Positions 49,466 through 58,636 are shown, counted from the first letter of the stretch. The stretch is DNA of 64,000 nucleotides from VFJQ01 sp044226525 (GCA_044226525.1 JBGAGV010000014.1:1-64000); one strand, 5' to 3'. Notes: generated by a model not told the origin, from the sequence alone. Program-made: numbers and translations.

Positions 49466-50218
49466 ATGAATCGCCGCTTTCACCTGGTTCTGGGAGCTGT
49501 CCTTCTGTCACTCGCCTCCGCCCGGGGCGCCAATGCCGTCGTCAACCTCTCGCATTACGACGAGATGGTGCCGGACTTTGGCAAGATGAGTCGCGAAGGG
49601 ATTTACGCGGCCATTCACGAAGCGACCTATCCGCGCTTCGCCATCGATGGGAAATACGCCGGGCGGCAGGGGCTGGCGACGCGGGCGGGACTGCTGTGGG
49701 GAGCCTACCATTTCGGCGATGGCACGGACCCGTCGCGGCAGGCGGACCATTTCGTGGACGTCGTGCGTTCCAGCTACGGCGGGGCCGACTCTGGCGTGCT
49801 GATGGTGCTGGATTTCGAGAAGAACGATCACTATCCCGGCGGCTCGATGTCGGCCGAACAAGCGGCGGCGTTTGTGGAGCGCATCCGGCAGCGCACGGGG
49901 AAATATCCCGGCGTGTATGGGAGCGAAAATCGGCTGAAGTTCATGCTGAACCGCTCGACCACGAGCAGCTCGGTGCACCGGGTCTTGTCGAATTGCTGGC
50001 TATGGGTGGCGAACTATCACGCCAAACCGTCGGTCTCCGAGCCGTGGAGCCGGTGGACGATGTGGCAATATACCGGCGACGGGATTTGCGATCTGCCGCG
50101 CGCGATGTTCCCGATCGGGGTTGGCAATATCCGCAAAGCCGAACGGAATCTTTTTAACGGGAGCGTAGGTTCGCTGAAGTCGTTTTGGAATTCGAACGCC
50201 TGGACGCCGGGGCGCTGA
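49466..50218 (+). CDS. Glycoside hydrolase family 25 lysozyme-like protein
   Basis: 250 residues from the ATG giving MNRRFHLVLGAVLLSLASAR, a signal peptide ending near GANA. The mature part follows the GH25 barrel: strand 1 VVNLSHYDEM, IHEATYPRF, GAYHFGDGTD, the catalytic pair LDFEKND (Asp and Glu), VYGSEN and WQYTGDG. The first acidic position of GH25, normally D-x-S, is Asn here (N-L-S-H-Y), so activity may be altered. It probably cleaves peptidoglycan. It diverges from the ARC-like ATPase with a 99-bp shared upstream region. Confidence 0.87.
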   Translation: MNRRFHLVLGAVLLSLASARGANAVVNLSHYDEMVPDFGKMSREGIYAAIHEATYPRFAIDGKYAGRQGLATRAGLLWGAYHFGDGTDPSRQADHFVDVVRSSYGGADSGVLMVLDFEKNDHYPGGSMSAEQAAAFVERIRQRTGKYPGVYGSENRLKFMLNRSTTSSSVHRVLSNCWLWVANYHAKPSVSEPWSRWTMWQYTGDGICDLPRAMFPIGVGNIRKAERNLFNGSVGSLKSFWNSNAWTPGR

Positions 50219-50241
50219 GGGAGCGCTCGTGGTCTGGGCCC

Positions 50242-50303
50242 GTAGGGCAACCGCCCCGGTTGCCGAGTCGGCGTGCCCTCCCGGCAGGCGGAGCGGCTGC
50301 TAC
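50242..50303. repeat. Palindromic element, family 2 (GTAG...CTAC)
   Basis: GTAG (50242) and CTAC (ending 50303) bracket two hairpins, GGCAACCG-CCC-CGGTTGCC and an imperfect GCGTGCC-CTCCC-GGCAGGC. The design (GTAG, hairpin, spacer, hairpin, CTAC; 62 bp) matches the element at 44440-44507, with different stem sequences. Confidence 0.6.
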
Positions 50304-50361
50304 AGTCGAATCGAACTATTCTTCCAAATTCCGCGATGGGAACGCGGACTCGGGCGGTGCG

Positions 50362-50931
50362 CTATTTGTGATTCGCCTTCGCCTTGGTGGCGTCGTCTTC
50401 GAGGCCCTTCAGCGTTGGGATGTATTTTTCGGCAGCCGATTTCAGGTCGGGAGTGGTCAGCATCTTCGCGCCGCTCTCGAAGGTGCGGACGAGATCCTTG
50501 GTTTCCTTCAGCACCAATTCGGAAAACTCCTTCTCATACTTGGCGTCCTTGAGTTTGCCGAGTGAAGCGAACTTGGTTTTATCCGGGCCCTTCAGTTCGG
50601 TGGGGAGGAGCGTCGCGTCGCCTGCGGCCGAAATGACTCCGGCGATTTCCGCCCACGCTTTGCCCACGTCGCCGTTGGTGCCGAGTTTTTTCGCGAGTTC
50701 GCTGACGTCGGGCGACACCTTGCTGTCGCGCTCGATACCGCGGACCTGCTCGGACATCTTGCTGAGCAGGAAGAGGCTTTCGCCCGCTTTTTTGGCAAAG
50801 GCCTTATCGCCGGAAGGAAGCGGCTTCGGCTTGGTCGCGGAAGTTGACGTGGAGGTGGAGGTCGAAGCCTGAGCGAAGAGCAGCGACGAGGATGCGAGAA
50901 GAGCAGCAGTGAAAATGGCGGGGAGTTTCAT
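50362..50931 (-). CDS. Secreted DUF4142-like helical protein
   Basis: 189 residues. Signal peptide MKLPAIFTAALLASSSLLFA, then a Ser/Thr repeat linker (about 23-32), then a helical bundle with KAGESLFLLSKMSEQVRGIE, a pattern like DUF4142 (ferritin-like, PF13628), ending in lysine-rich sequence. Such proteins are periplasmic and of unknown function. It is convergent with the lysozyme gene and divergent from the phosphate-locus porin, so it shares the upstream region carrying the Pho-box-like repeats. Confidence 0.75.
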   Translation of the reverse strand: MKLPAIFTAALLASSSLLFAQASTSTSTSTSATKPKPLPSGDKAFAKKAGESLFLLSKMSEQVRGIERDSKVSPDVSELAKKLGTNGDVGKAWAEIAGVISAAGDATLLPTELKGPDKTKFASLGKLKDAKYEKEFSELVLKETKDLVRTFESGAKMLTTPDLKSAAEKYIPTLKGLEDDATKAKANHK

Positions 50932-51049
50932 AGAGAGGCAATAGATTCAACATCACGCCCGCCAAGGCGCAAGCCGGGAGATATCGTTCGATGTCGGTCA
51001 GCGGAGTCCTGACGGGGCCGTGCGGAGCGCCGTGTAGCGGAAAACACAA

Positions 51050-51093
51050 TGTCACACAAATGTCACATTGATGCCATCTGTATGCCATGTGGT
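51050..51093 (+). promoter_or_regulatory. Four tandem 11-bp Pho-box-like half-sites upstream of porin
   Basis: TGTCACACAAA, TGTCACATTGA, TGCCATCTGTA and TGCCATGTGGT follow each other at exact 11-bp spacing, the phasing of PhoB dimers (two adjacent boxes). The array ends 72 bp before the porin start and precedes the pst locus. Confidence 0.8.
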
Positions 51094-51165
51094 TGCGCCA
51101 GAGACGCCACCCGTTCGTCACGCTCCCGTTTGGAGAATGACGCACGGACCCCAACCAACCAACCA

Positions 51166-52707
51166 ATGCTGAAAGCTAAATACGTCGTCCCTACCCTCGC
51201 TGTTGCCACACTCCTCACTACCATGCCCCAAACGTGGGCGGATGAATCCGATGTCCTGCTCAAGGTCCTCGTGCGCAAGGGTATCCTCACTGAAAAGGAA
51301 GCCGTCGCAGTGAAGGGGGAGGTGGCCAAGGAAAAGGAGAAACAAGCGAAGATTGCCGCGCAAAATGCGCCCGTCTCGTCGGCTCCGGCGGCGGGCAGCA
51401 CCGGTGGCCTGGCTTCGAAACTCGACCTCTCGAAGTCGGTCGAATCCCTCAAGCTCTTCGGCGACCTGCGCCTGCGATATCAAAACGACGACAAGGACGC
51501 GCAATTCGAGCCGGGGCTGGCGGTCAACAATGGCCAGCACCGCAGCACGAACAGCAATCAGCGCAGCCGCTGGCGCTTCCGCCTGCGCCTCGATGCGCTG
51601 GTGCAGTTGACCGACAACTGGTCGGCCGGAGTGGAACTCCAGACAAACAACGCTTCCGATAGCGGTAACCAGGACTTCAAGGACGGCTTCCGCGATTACG
51701 ACATCTACATCAGCAAAGCTTACCTGCGCTGGCAGAACGACTGGATGACTGTGAGCGGCGGCAAGTTCGACAATCCGTTCTACACGACCGATCTCGTGTG
51801 GGATCCGGACATCAACCCGAACGGTCTCGCCGAGCGCATCGATCTCCTCAAGCTGCTCGCCGGTGCGCCGGAATATGGTCTGGGCAAAGACGGCAAGACG
51901 CTTACGCCCGCGTCGGCCAGTCCGTGGGAGCTCTCGCTGGTCGCGGGGCAGTTCATCTTCGACGACAATCCGGAAAGCCTGCCTGACAACGACAACAGCA
52001 CGGACGCCTACATCTTCCAGACGCAGTTGATTGCGAGCTACAAGTTCGGCCACGGGGCCAAGATCACGCTCGCGCCCGCCTGGTTCGTGGCAAACGCGGC
52101 CTCGGTGAGCGATGTGATCAACGCCAACTCGTTCGTCGATCACGGCACGCTCTCCGGCGCGAACCGTGATCTGAATCTGCTGCTCCTGCCGGGCGACGTG
52201 TCCTTCACGATGGCGGGCATCAAGACGAAGGTGGTCTGGGATTTCGCCTACAACTTCGAGGGTCGGAAGCGGGCGGAAAACATTCTCGGCCTCACCTATC
52301 TGGCGAACGATCACGGCCAGAGCAGCGACGACGGCGTGAGCGATCCGGACGACAAGCGTTCCAAGCACAGCAGTGTCGATGACATGGCCTTCCTCCTGGG
52401 CTTCCAACTCGGTGAAAATAAGAAAGCCGGCGACTGGTCCTTCCGCGCCGATTACCGCCAGACCGGTATCGCGGCGATCGACCCGAACCTCAACGACGAC
52501 GACTTCGCGCTCGGTGAACTGAACACGCGCGGCTTCCACTTCATCCTCGGTTACAACCTCACCGACTTTGCGACGTTCAGCGTGCGCTACGACCATGCCT
52601 GGAATCTTCGCCAAGAGCTTTACGGCGGCGAAGTCACGGGCGGCAATGCGATCGGCGACTCGAACGTGATCCGGTCGCTCTTCGTGGACCTCATGGTGAA
52701 GTTCTAA
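51166..52707 (+). CDS. Phosphate-locus porin (putative porin, OprO/P-like position)
   Basis: 513 residues from the ATG giving MLKAKYVVPTLAVATLLTTM; the signal peptide ends TWADES. A helical/coiled-coil segment (about 25-75, VRKGILTEKEAVAVKGEVAK) is typical of periplasmic N-domains of Verrucomicrobia porins. A long beta-barrel follows (about 90-513, LFGDLRLRYQND, TVSGGKFDNPFYTTDLVWD), ending DLMVKF with a terminal Phe. Upstream Pho-box-like repeats and the pstS gene 78 bp downstream indicate a phosphate-starvation-inducible channel for phosphate or phosphorylated compounds. Confidence 0.87.
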   Translation: MLKAKYVVPTLAVATLLTTMPQTWADESDVLLKVLVRKGILTEKEAVAVKGEVAKEKEKQAKIAAQNAPVSSAPAAGSTGGLASKLDLSKSVESLKLFGDLRLRYQNDDKDAQFEPGLAVNNGQHRSTNSNQRSRWRFRLRLDALVQLTDNWSAGVELQTNNASDSGNQDFKDGFRDYDIYISKAYLRWQNDWMTVSGGKFDNPFYTTDLVWDPDINPNGLAERIDLLKLLAGAPEYGLGKDGKTLTPASASPWELSLVAGQFIFDDNPESLPDNDNSTDAYIFQTQLIASYKFGHGAKITLAPAWFVANAASVSDVINANSFVDHGTLSGANRDLNLLLLPGDVSFTMAGIKTKVVWDFAYNFEGRKRAENILGLTYLANDHGQSSDDGVSDPDDKRSKHSSVDDMAFLLGFQLGENKKAGDWSFRADYRQTGIAAIDPNLNDDDFALGELNTRGFHFILGYNLTDFATFSVRYDHAWNLRQELYGGEVTGGNAIGDSNVIRSLFVDLMVKF

Positions 52708-52711
52708 AACC

Positions 52712-52733
52712 CGTCACGCGAACGTAACACTCC
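52712..52733 (+). promoter_or_regulatory. Pho-box-like repeat upstream of pstS
   Basis: CGTCACGCGAA and CGTAACACTCC at 11-bp spacing. It matches the site before phoU at 19 of 22 positions and the porin array at 14 of 22, most differences being transitions. It ends 52 bp before the pstS ATG. Confidence 0.7.
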
Positions 52734-52785
52734 GCGTTTTGCCTGCCGGGCCTCCGGCGCATACGAATCCATACCTAACCAACAC

Positions 52786-53763
52786 ATGACCGAATTCTCC
52801 CGATACCTGCTCGTCGCCACGGCGGCGGGTGCCCTTTTCACCACGACCGCGACCGCTCAGAAAGTCGAAGTGAGTGCACAAATCGCCCCTTACGCGAAGA
52901 CCGCGGGGGTGACTGGCAATCTGAACTCGATCGGCTCCGACACGCTAAACAACGTGATGGCGCTCTGGGCCGAAGGCTTCAAGGGCGTGTATCCGAACGT
53001 GAACATCCAGGTGGAAGGCAAGGGCTCCGCCACCGCGCCGCCTGCGCTCATTGAAGGCACCGCGCAACTCGGGCCGATGAGCCGCGAGATGAAAGGCGAC
53101 GAAGCCGACCGTTTCGAGAAGAAGTATGGCTACAAGCCGACCGAAATCCGCGTCGCGGTCGATTCGCTGGCGGTCTTCGTGCACAAGGACAACCCGATCG
53201 CCGGGCTGAGCCTGAAGCAGGTGGACTCGATCTTTTCCAGCACGCTGAAAGCGGGCGGGAAGAGCATCGCCAAATGGGGCGAACTCGGCTTGACCGGCGC
53301 GTGGGCCTCGCGGCCCATCTCGCTCTACGGCCGCAACAGCGCCTCGGGCACTTACGGTTACTTCAAGGAGCACGCGCTCCAGAAGGGCGACTTCAAACCC
53401 ACCGTGAAGGAGCAGCCCGGTTCGTCGTCGGTCGTGCAGGGGATCGGCACCGATCTCGCGGGTGTCGGTTACTCGGGCATCGGGTATCGCACCAGTGAAG
53501 TGCGCGCGCTGCCGCTGGCGGCGAAGGACGGCGACAAGTTTGCCGAGCCGACCTACGAGAATTGCCTGAGCGGCGATTACCCGATGGCGCGTTTCCTTCT
53601 TATCTACGTGAACAAGAAGCCCGGCCAGCCGCTCGACAAGCTTACCGAACAGTTTCTCCGCTTCGTGCTCAGCAAGGAGGGGCAGCAGGTCGTCGTGAAG
53701 GACGGCTATTTCCCGCTGCCCGCCGAGCTGGTCGAAGAGGAGTCGAAGAAACTGGCGAAGTAG
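52786..53763 (+). CDS. pstS: Phosphate ABC transporter substrate-binding protein PstS
   Basis: 325 residues. Signal peptide ending TATAQK, then a PstS-like fold: LNSIGSDTLNNVMALWAEGF at the phosphate loop, GPMSREMKGDE, VDSLAVFVHKDNPIAGLSL and YGRNSASGTYGYFKEHAL, which supplies Ser/Thr/Arg ligands. Binds inorganic phosphate in the periplasm for PstCAB. First gene of pstSCAB-phoU, preceded by a Pho-box-like site. The next gene begins 63 bp downstream. Confidence 0.95.
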   Translation: MTEFSRYLLVATAAGALFTTTATAQKVEVSAQIAPYAKTAGVTGNLNSIGSDTLNNVMALWAEGFKGVYPNVNIQVEGKGSATAPPALIEGTAQLGPMSREMKGDEADRFEKKYGYKPTEIRVAVDSLAVFVHKDNPIAGLSLKQVDSIFSSTLKAGGKSIAKWGELGLTGAWASRPISLYGRNSASGTYGYFKEHALQKGDFKPTVKEQPGSSSVVQGIGTDLAGVGYSGIGYRTSEVRALPLAAKDGDKFAEPTYENCLSGDYPMARFLLIYVNKKPGQPLDKLTEQFLRFVLSKEGQQVVVKDGYFPLPAELVEEESKKLAK

Positions 53764-53826
53764 CCTCGCCGGGACTTAACTCGGCGCCCGCGAGGCGGCT
53801 GCTTTGGCCGATTTGCGGTTTATCTC

Positions 53827-56121
53827 ATGCCCACACCCGCACCGCCTACGAAACACGAGTTGCCCGCGCGCTTTCAGGTCGCGCGCGGCACCTTGTGGTT
53901 CGATCGGTTCATGACCGGTTTCATCAAGATCGGTGGGGTGCTGGTCATTACCGCGGTCACGGGTATTTTTGTCTTTATCCTTTCGCAGATCCTGCCGCTC
54001 TTCCGTGGTGCCGAAGTGAAGCCGCTGAAGGAGGTGGGCACGGGCGTGCCGGCGGAAAAAGTAGCGCTGCTCGGCGTGGACGAGTGGGCGGAACTGCCCG
54101 TGCTGATCGAGTCGGATGGTTCGTTGAATTTTGTGGATGTAGAGCACGGCGGGGCGGCGAAGCACGTCGTGCCGGCGTTTGCGGAGCCGCGCAAAATCTC
54201 GGCGGTCAGCTACCGCCAACAGGGGCAGCGCCTGATAGTCGGAACCGAAGACGGGCGCTTCGCTCTTGTATCGCTAAACTACTCGATGTCGTCCGCCGAC
54301 GGCACCCCGAAGGTCAGCGCCGAACCGAAGGCTGAACCGTTTTTCGAAATCGGCCCGGATGGCGCCGTGGTGAAGCAAATCGGCTTTGGCGATGGCAACG
54401 ATCAGAAGCTCGCTGCGGCCATCTGCGAGGTGGGCGGGAAATTGGAAGTTCACGCCGCCACGCTCACGCAGAAACGTTCCCTGCTGGGGAAGGGGAAGAT
54501 CGAGGTGGGGCAACATTTCAACCTCACCGCGCAGTTGCACGGCAAACCCCAGCGCATCCTGGTGAGTTCCAATGGCGAGAGTGTGCTCGTGGCGAACGAT
54601 GCCGGGAGCGTCGATTACTTTTTCCTCTCCGGCGGGGAGCTGAAGCTACGGCAGACGTTTACTCCATTCACCGGCGCCTCCGCACAGAAGATCGGGGCGA
54701 TTGACTTCATCCTTGGAGACGTTTCCCTCAGCATCACCGGTGAACAGGGGAGCAATGTAATCTTCAGTTTGTTCGTGCCGGCGGGAGGAAACGATCGCCT
54801 GTGGGGAGGGACCAAGAGCTTCCCGAAGATCGACGGTGCGCCGAAGGCCTTCGCCGCCAGCCTGCGGAATAAGACCTTCCTTGTTGCCAGCGCGCACACC
54901 GCCTCGCTGCGTTACAGCACGACCGAGAATGTTCGTTGGTCGGCGGATCTGCCATTCACGGTGTCGCGCACGATCATCGGTGGCAAAAACGACCGCCTCC
55001 TTTTTCTCGACGACGCTGGCAAGCTGCATCTTTACCGCCTCAACGATCCGCACCCCGAGACAAGCTGGCACGCCCTCTTCGGCAAGCTCTGGTATGAAGG
55101 CGCAAGCGAGCCGCGTTACGAGTGGCAATCCACTGGTGGCACCGATGATTTCGAGCCGAAACTATCGATGATTCCGCTCATCGTCGGCACGCTGAAGGGC
55201 ACGTTTTACGCGCTCATTTTTGCCCTGCCGATCGCGTTGCTCTCGGCACTTTATGCCGCGCAATTTCTCGAGCCGCGCTTCAAGCGGTATGTGAAGCCGA
55301 TCATGGAGATCATGGCATCGCTGCCTTCCGTGGTGCTCGGTTTCATCGCCGCGCTCTGGCTGGCTCCCTTGCTGGAAAATCGCGTGCCGTCGATCATCGC
55401 CATGGCGGTGCTGATGCCTGCTTCGGCGCTGCTCATCGGCTGGCTCTGGGCGGGGTTGCCCTATGAAAAGCGGCGGCGCATCCGGCACGGCTACGAGTTT
55501 TTCGTTTTCGCGCCGGTGCTCCTGCTCGTCGCCTGGGTTGGCTGGCTTCTCGGGCCGACGCTCGAGCAGATTTGTTTTGTCGTGACCGATCCCGCGAGCG
55601 GGCAACAGGTGGCCGATTTCCGCCAGTGGTGGCCGCATGTGACCGGCGCGGATTTTCAGCAGCGCAACTCGCTGGTGGTCGGGTTCATCGTGGGTTTCGC
55701 GGTCATCCCGATCGTTTTCACCATTACGGAAGATGCGCTGTCGAATGTGCCGACGTCGCTCTCCAGTGCCTCACTCGCTCTCGGGGCCAGTCGATGGCAG
55801 ACGGCGGTCAATGTGGTGCTGCCGACCGCTTCGGCAGGCATCTTTTCCGCGGTCATGATCGGCCTCGGCCGGGCGGTCGGTGAGACGATGATTTTCGTGA
55901 TGGCGACCGGTAATACCCCGATCACCGAGTGGAACATCTTCAGCGGCATGCGCACGCTGGCGGCGAACATTGCAGTCGAACTGCCCGAAGCGCCGCATCA
56001 CGGCACGCTCTACCGCACGCTCTTCCTCGGGGCGATGCTTCTCTTCCTGCTGACCTTCGCCGTGAATACCGTCGCCGAAGTTCTGCGCCATCGGCTGCGC
56101 GAGAAATACAAGACGATCTAG
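53827..56121 (+). CDS. pstC: Phosphate ABC transporter permease PstC with large extracytoplasmic propeller-like insertion
   Basis: 764 residues, more than twice the usual ~310. The first membrane segment (about 36-58, IKIGGVLVITAVTGIFVFIL) is separated from the permease core (about 440-764) by ~375 residues of beta-rich sequence with WD-like units (LIVGTEDGRFALVSLNYS, ILVSSNGESVLVANDAG). The core has TLKGTFYALIFALPIALLSA and the ATPase-contact loop SLALGASRWQTAVNVVLPTA. With PstA it forms the phosphate channel. The inserted domain may contact PstS or sense phosphate. Six bases separate it from pstA. Confidence 0.92.
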   Translation: MPTPAPPTKHELPARFQVARGTLWFDRFMTGFIKIGGVLVITAVTGIFVFILSQILPLFRGAEVKPLKEVGTGVPAEKVALLGVDEWAELPVLIESDGSLNFVDVEHGGAAKHVVPAFAEPRKISAVSYRQQGQRLIVGTEDGRFALVSLNYSMSSADGTPKVSAEPKAEPFFEIGPDGAVVKQIGFGDGNDQKLAAAICEVGGKLEVHAATLTQKRSLLGKGKIEVGQHFNLTAQLHGKPQRILVSSNGESVLVANDAGSVDYFFLSGGELKLRQTFTPFTGASAQKIGAIDFILGDVSLSITGEQGSNVIFSLFVPAGGNDRLWGGTKSFPKIDGAPKAFAASLRNKTFLVASAHTASLRYSTTENVRWSADLPFTVSRTIIGGKNDRLLFLDDAGKLHLYRLNDPHPETSWHALFGKLWYEGASEPRYEWQSTGGTDDFEPKLSMIPLIVGTLKGTFYALIFALPIALLSALYAAQFLEPRFKRYVKPIMEIMASLPSVVLGFIAALWLAPLLENRVPSIIAMAVLMPASALLIGWLWAGLPYEKRRRIRHGYEFFVFAPVLLLVAWVGWLLGPTLEQICFVVTDPASGQQVADFRQWWPHVTGADFQQRNSLVVGFIVGFAVIPIVFTITEDALSNVPTSLSSASLALGASRWQTAVNVVLPTASAGIFSAVMIGLGRAVGETMIFVMATGNTPITEWNIFSGMRTLAANIAVELPEAPHHGTLYRTLFLGAMLLFLLTFAVNTVAEVLRHRLREKYKTI

Positions 56122-56127
56122 CCAGCC

Positions 56128-57738
56128 ATGACCGCCATTCCCGAGCCGCAACGCGTGGTCCGCACCAAGGGTGAGCCGTATGTCTGGATGTCTTCGATGG
56201 GCATGGCTCTGGGGCTGCTCATGGTGGTCGGGTTGCTTTCGCTCATTGTCTCGCAGGGCATTGCGGTGTTCTGGCCGGCGGATGTCGCGCAGATCACCCT
56301 CAAAAAAGGCGCGACCAATGGCCTGAACGATCAACCCCTCATTGGGGGGAAGATCGTTAAAAAGCAAAAGAGCACCCATCCCGGAGGGGCGGCCGAGTGG
56401 CAGCTCTTCATGGGCAATCGCGATGCTTACGGCTTCAGCTTCAAGTATCTCAACGCCGCCGACGTCGCGAAGGTCGAATATCCCACTGACCTGCTCGTCA
56501 TCAAACGCATGGAGTATGGCGACGCCATCGGTTACCCCATCGAACTGGGAGCTGGCGGAGCCAAGTTGGCCGCGACCGATCCCACCTTCAGCCGCCGCCT
56601 CGCGGCTTTGGTTCGCGAAGTGAGTGCCCGGCGCCGGGCGATCGAGAAAATCGAGAAGAGTGAAATCGGTGCCATCAGCGCCTCGATGGAACGTTTGAAG
56701 CGCCGCCCCGATGGCGAAGCAGTCGCGGATCTCGCCCGGCTCCAACAGCGTTACGAGGTTCTGGCAGCCCAGGCTTCCGAGCTTCGACAGGCGCAGCAGG
56801 CCGACACCTTGCGCTATCGCCTCGTCACCGGAGAAGAACGCTCCCTCGCCGTGGGGCAGATCGTAGCTTTCTATCCTCCGAATGCCCTCGGCCTTTTTGC
56901 CAAGCTCGTCCGGTTTTTCCGCGCGATCTGGAGCTTCCTCGTCGAAGATCCACGCGAAGCGAATACCGAAGGCGGCATCTTTCCGGCGATTTTCGGCACC
57001 TTCGTCATGACTTTGCTGATGAGCATCACGGTCATGCCGTTCGGGATCGTCGCCGCCATCTACCTGCGCGAATACGCCAAGCAAGGCTTCTGGGTGCAGG
57101 CCGTGCGGGTGGCGGTGAACAATCTCGCGGGTGTCCCGTCGATTGTGTTCGGCGTCTTTGGCCTGGGATTTTTCGTTTATCTGGTCGGGGGCGCGGTGGA
57201 CGATATTTTCTTCAAGGATGCCTTGCCCACCCCGACCTTCGGCACCGGCGGTGTCCTGTGGGCCGCGCTTACCCTCGCTCTCATGACGGTGCCAGTGATC
57301 ATTGTCGCGACGGAGGAAGCCCTTGCCGCTGTGCCGCGCGGGGCTCGTGAGGCCTCTCTCGCTTGCGGGGCGTCCAAATGGCAGACGATCCAGCGGGTGG
57401 TGCTGCCCGCCTCAGCGAGCGGGGTGCTGACGGGCCTGGTGCTGGCCATGGCCCGCGGGGCGGGGGAAGTTGCTCCGCTCATGATGGTCGGGGTCGTAAA
57501 ACTGGCGCCCAGCCTCCCGCTCGATGGCACGTTTCCATTTTTGCATCTCGACCGCAAGTTCATGCATCTCGGCTTCCATATTTACGATCTGGGCTTCCAG
57601 TCTCCGGACTCCGAAGCCGCCAAACCGATGGTCTTCGCCACCACTCTTCTTCTGATCCTGCTCGTGATTCTGTTGAATCTCACGGCCATCCTGATTCGTG
57701 AGCGACTGCGCCGCAAATATGCCACTGGCGCATTTTAA
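56128..57738 (+). CDS. pstA: Phosphate ABC transporter permease PstA with extended periplasmic region
   Basis: 536 residues, longer than the usual ~290. One membrane segment (about 24-47) precedes a ~200-residue extracytoplasmic/coiled region (RRLAALVREVSARRRAIEKI, LKRRPDGEAVADLARLQQRY). The PstA core follows (about 280-530), with SITVMPFGIVAAIYLREYA and the contact loop REASLACGASKWQTIQRVVL. PstC carries a comparable insertion, so the two may form a joint periplasmic module. It is 18 bp from pstB and part of pstSCAB. Confidence 0.92.
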   Translation: MTAIPEPQRVVRTKGEPYVWMSSMGMALGLLMVVGLLSLIVSQGIAVFWPADVAQITLKKGATNGLNDQPLIGGKIVKKQKSTHPGGAAEWQLFMGNRDAYGFSFKYLNAADVAKVEYPTDLLVIKRMEYGDAIGYPIELGAGGAKLAATDPTFSRRLAALVREVSARRRAIEKIEKSEIGAISASMERLKRRPDGEAVADLARLQQRYEVLAAQASELRQAQQADTLRYRLVTGEERSLAVGQIVAFYPPNALGLFAKLVRFFRAIWSFLVEDPREANTEGGIFPAIFGTFVMTLLMSITVMPFGIVAAIYLREYAKQGFWVQAVRVAVNNLAGVPSIVFGVFGLGFFVYLVGGAVDDIFFKDALPTPTFGTGGVLWAALTLALMTVPVIIVATEEALAAVPRGAREASLACGASKWQTIQRVVLPASASGVLTGLVLAMARGAGEVAPLMMVGVVKLAPSLPLDGTFPFLHLDRKFMHLGFHIYDLGFQSPDSEAAKPMVFATTLLLILLVILLNLTAILIRERLRRKYATGAF

Positions 57739-57756
57739 CCTTCACCGCCACACTCC

Positions 57757-58599
57757 ATGGGCTTCATGACCGATCCGGCCAGCCAGCCACTCCAAACGAC
57801 CTCCGACGCCGAATTTTTGAGCGAATTGAACGAAGCGGGCATCGATCCTCAATACATTTCATGCGAGAGTTTCTCGTTTTACTACGGGACGCACCAAGCC
57901 TTGCACTCGGTCAATTTCCCCATGGCGGAGAAAAAAGTTACCGCGCTGATCGGACCGAGCGGATGCGGCAAGTCCACGCTGCTGCGAAGCATCAACCGGA
58001 TGAATGATCTGATCGACGGCATCAGTCACACCGGCGATATCAAGGTGAAGGGCCGGAGCATTTTCGATCCCGACCTCGAGGTTATCTCGCTGCGTAAACG
58101 CATCGGCATGGTCTTCCAGAAGTCGAACCCGTTTCCGAAATCCGTTTACGAAAACGTCGTTTACAGCCTCCGAGTCGCCGGCGTCAGCGACCGGCGCACG
58201 CTGGATGAAGTCGCCGAGCGCAGCCTCAAGGGCGCCGCGCTGTGGGATGAAGTGAAGGATCGCCTGCACGCCAGCGCCTTGGGTCTTTCCGGCGGCCAGA
58301 TGCAGCGCCTCTGCATCGCCCGCGCCATCGCCAACCGGCCCGAAGTTCTCCTCATGGATGAACCATGTAGCGCTCTCGATCCCGTGGCGACGGCCAAGAT
58401 CGAGGAACTCATTTACGAGTTGAAGCGCGAATACACCATTGTGATCGTGACGCATAACATGCAGCAGGCCGGTCGCTGCTCCGACATGACCGCCTTTTTC
58501 TATCTCGGCAAACTGATCGAGTTTGACCGGACCGAGAAACTCTTCACCAACCCGAAAAACAAACAAACCGAGGAATACATCACCGGCCGGTTCGGTTGA
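57757..58599 (+). CDS. pstB: Phosphate ABC transporter ATPase PstB
   Basis: 280 residues. Walker A GPSGCGKST, the PstB landmark RSINRMNDL, Q-loop VFQKSNPFPKSVYENVVYSL, signature LSGGQMQRLCIARAIANRP (usual LSGGQQQRL), Walker B EVLLMDEPCSALDP and HNMQQAGRCSDMTAFF. The N-terminal ~35 residues are an extension beyond the E. coli protein; a second ATG at 57766 is possible. It hydrolyses ATP for phosphate import and, with PhoU, takes part in Pho signalling. Confidence 0.97.
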   Translation: MGFMTDPASQPLQTTSDAEFLSELNEAGIDPQYISCESFSFYYGTHQALHSVNFPMAEKKVTALIGPSGCGKSTLLRSINRMNDLIDGISHTGDIKVKGRSIFDPDLEVISLRKRIGMVFQKSNPFPKSVYENVVYSLRVAGVSDRRTLDEVAERSLKGAALWDEVKDRLHASALGLSGGQMQRLCIARAIANRPEVLLMDEPCSALDPVATAKIEELIYELKREYTIVIVTHNMQQAGRCSDMTAFFYLGKLIEFDRTEKLFTNPKNKQTEEYITGRFG

Positions 58600-58636
58600 T
58601 TGGCTATTTTCGATACGAACCCCCCTGCGCCCCGCG

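Noticed and set aside
51118..52614. 498-aa minus-strand frame opposite the phosphate porin
   Set aside because: Shadow without domains; the porin has signal peptide and terminal Phe.
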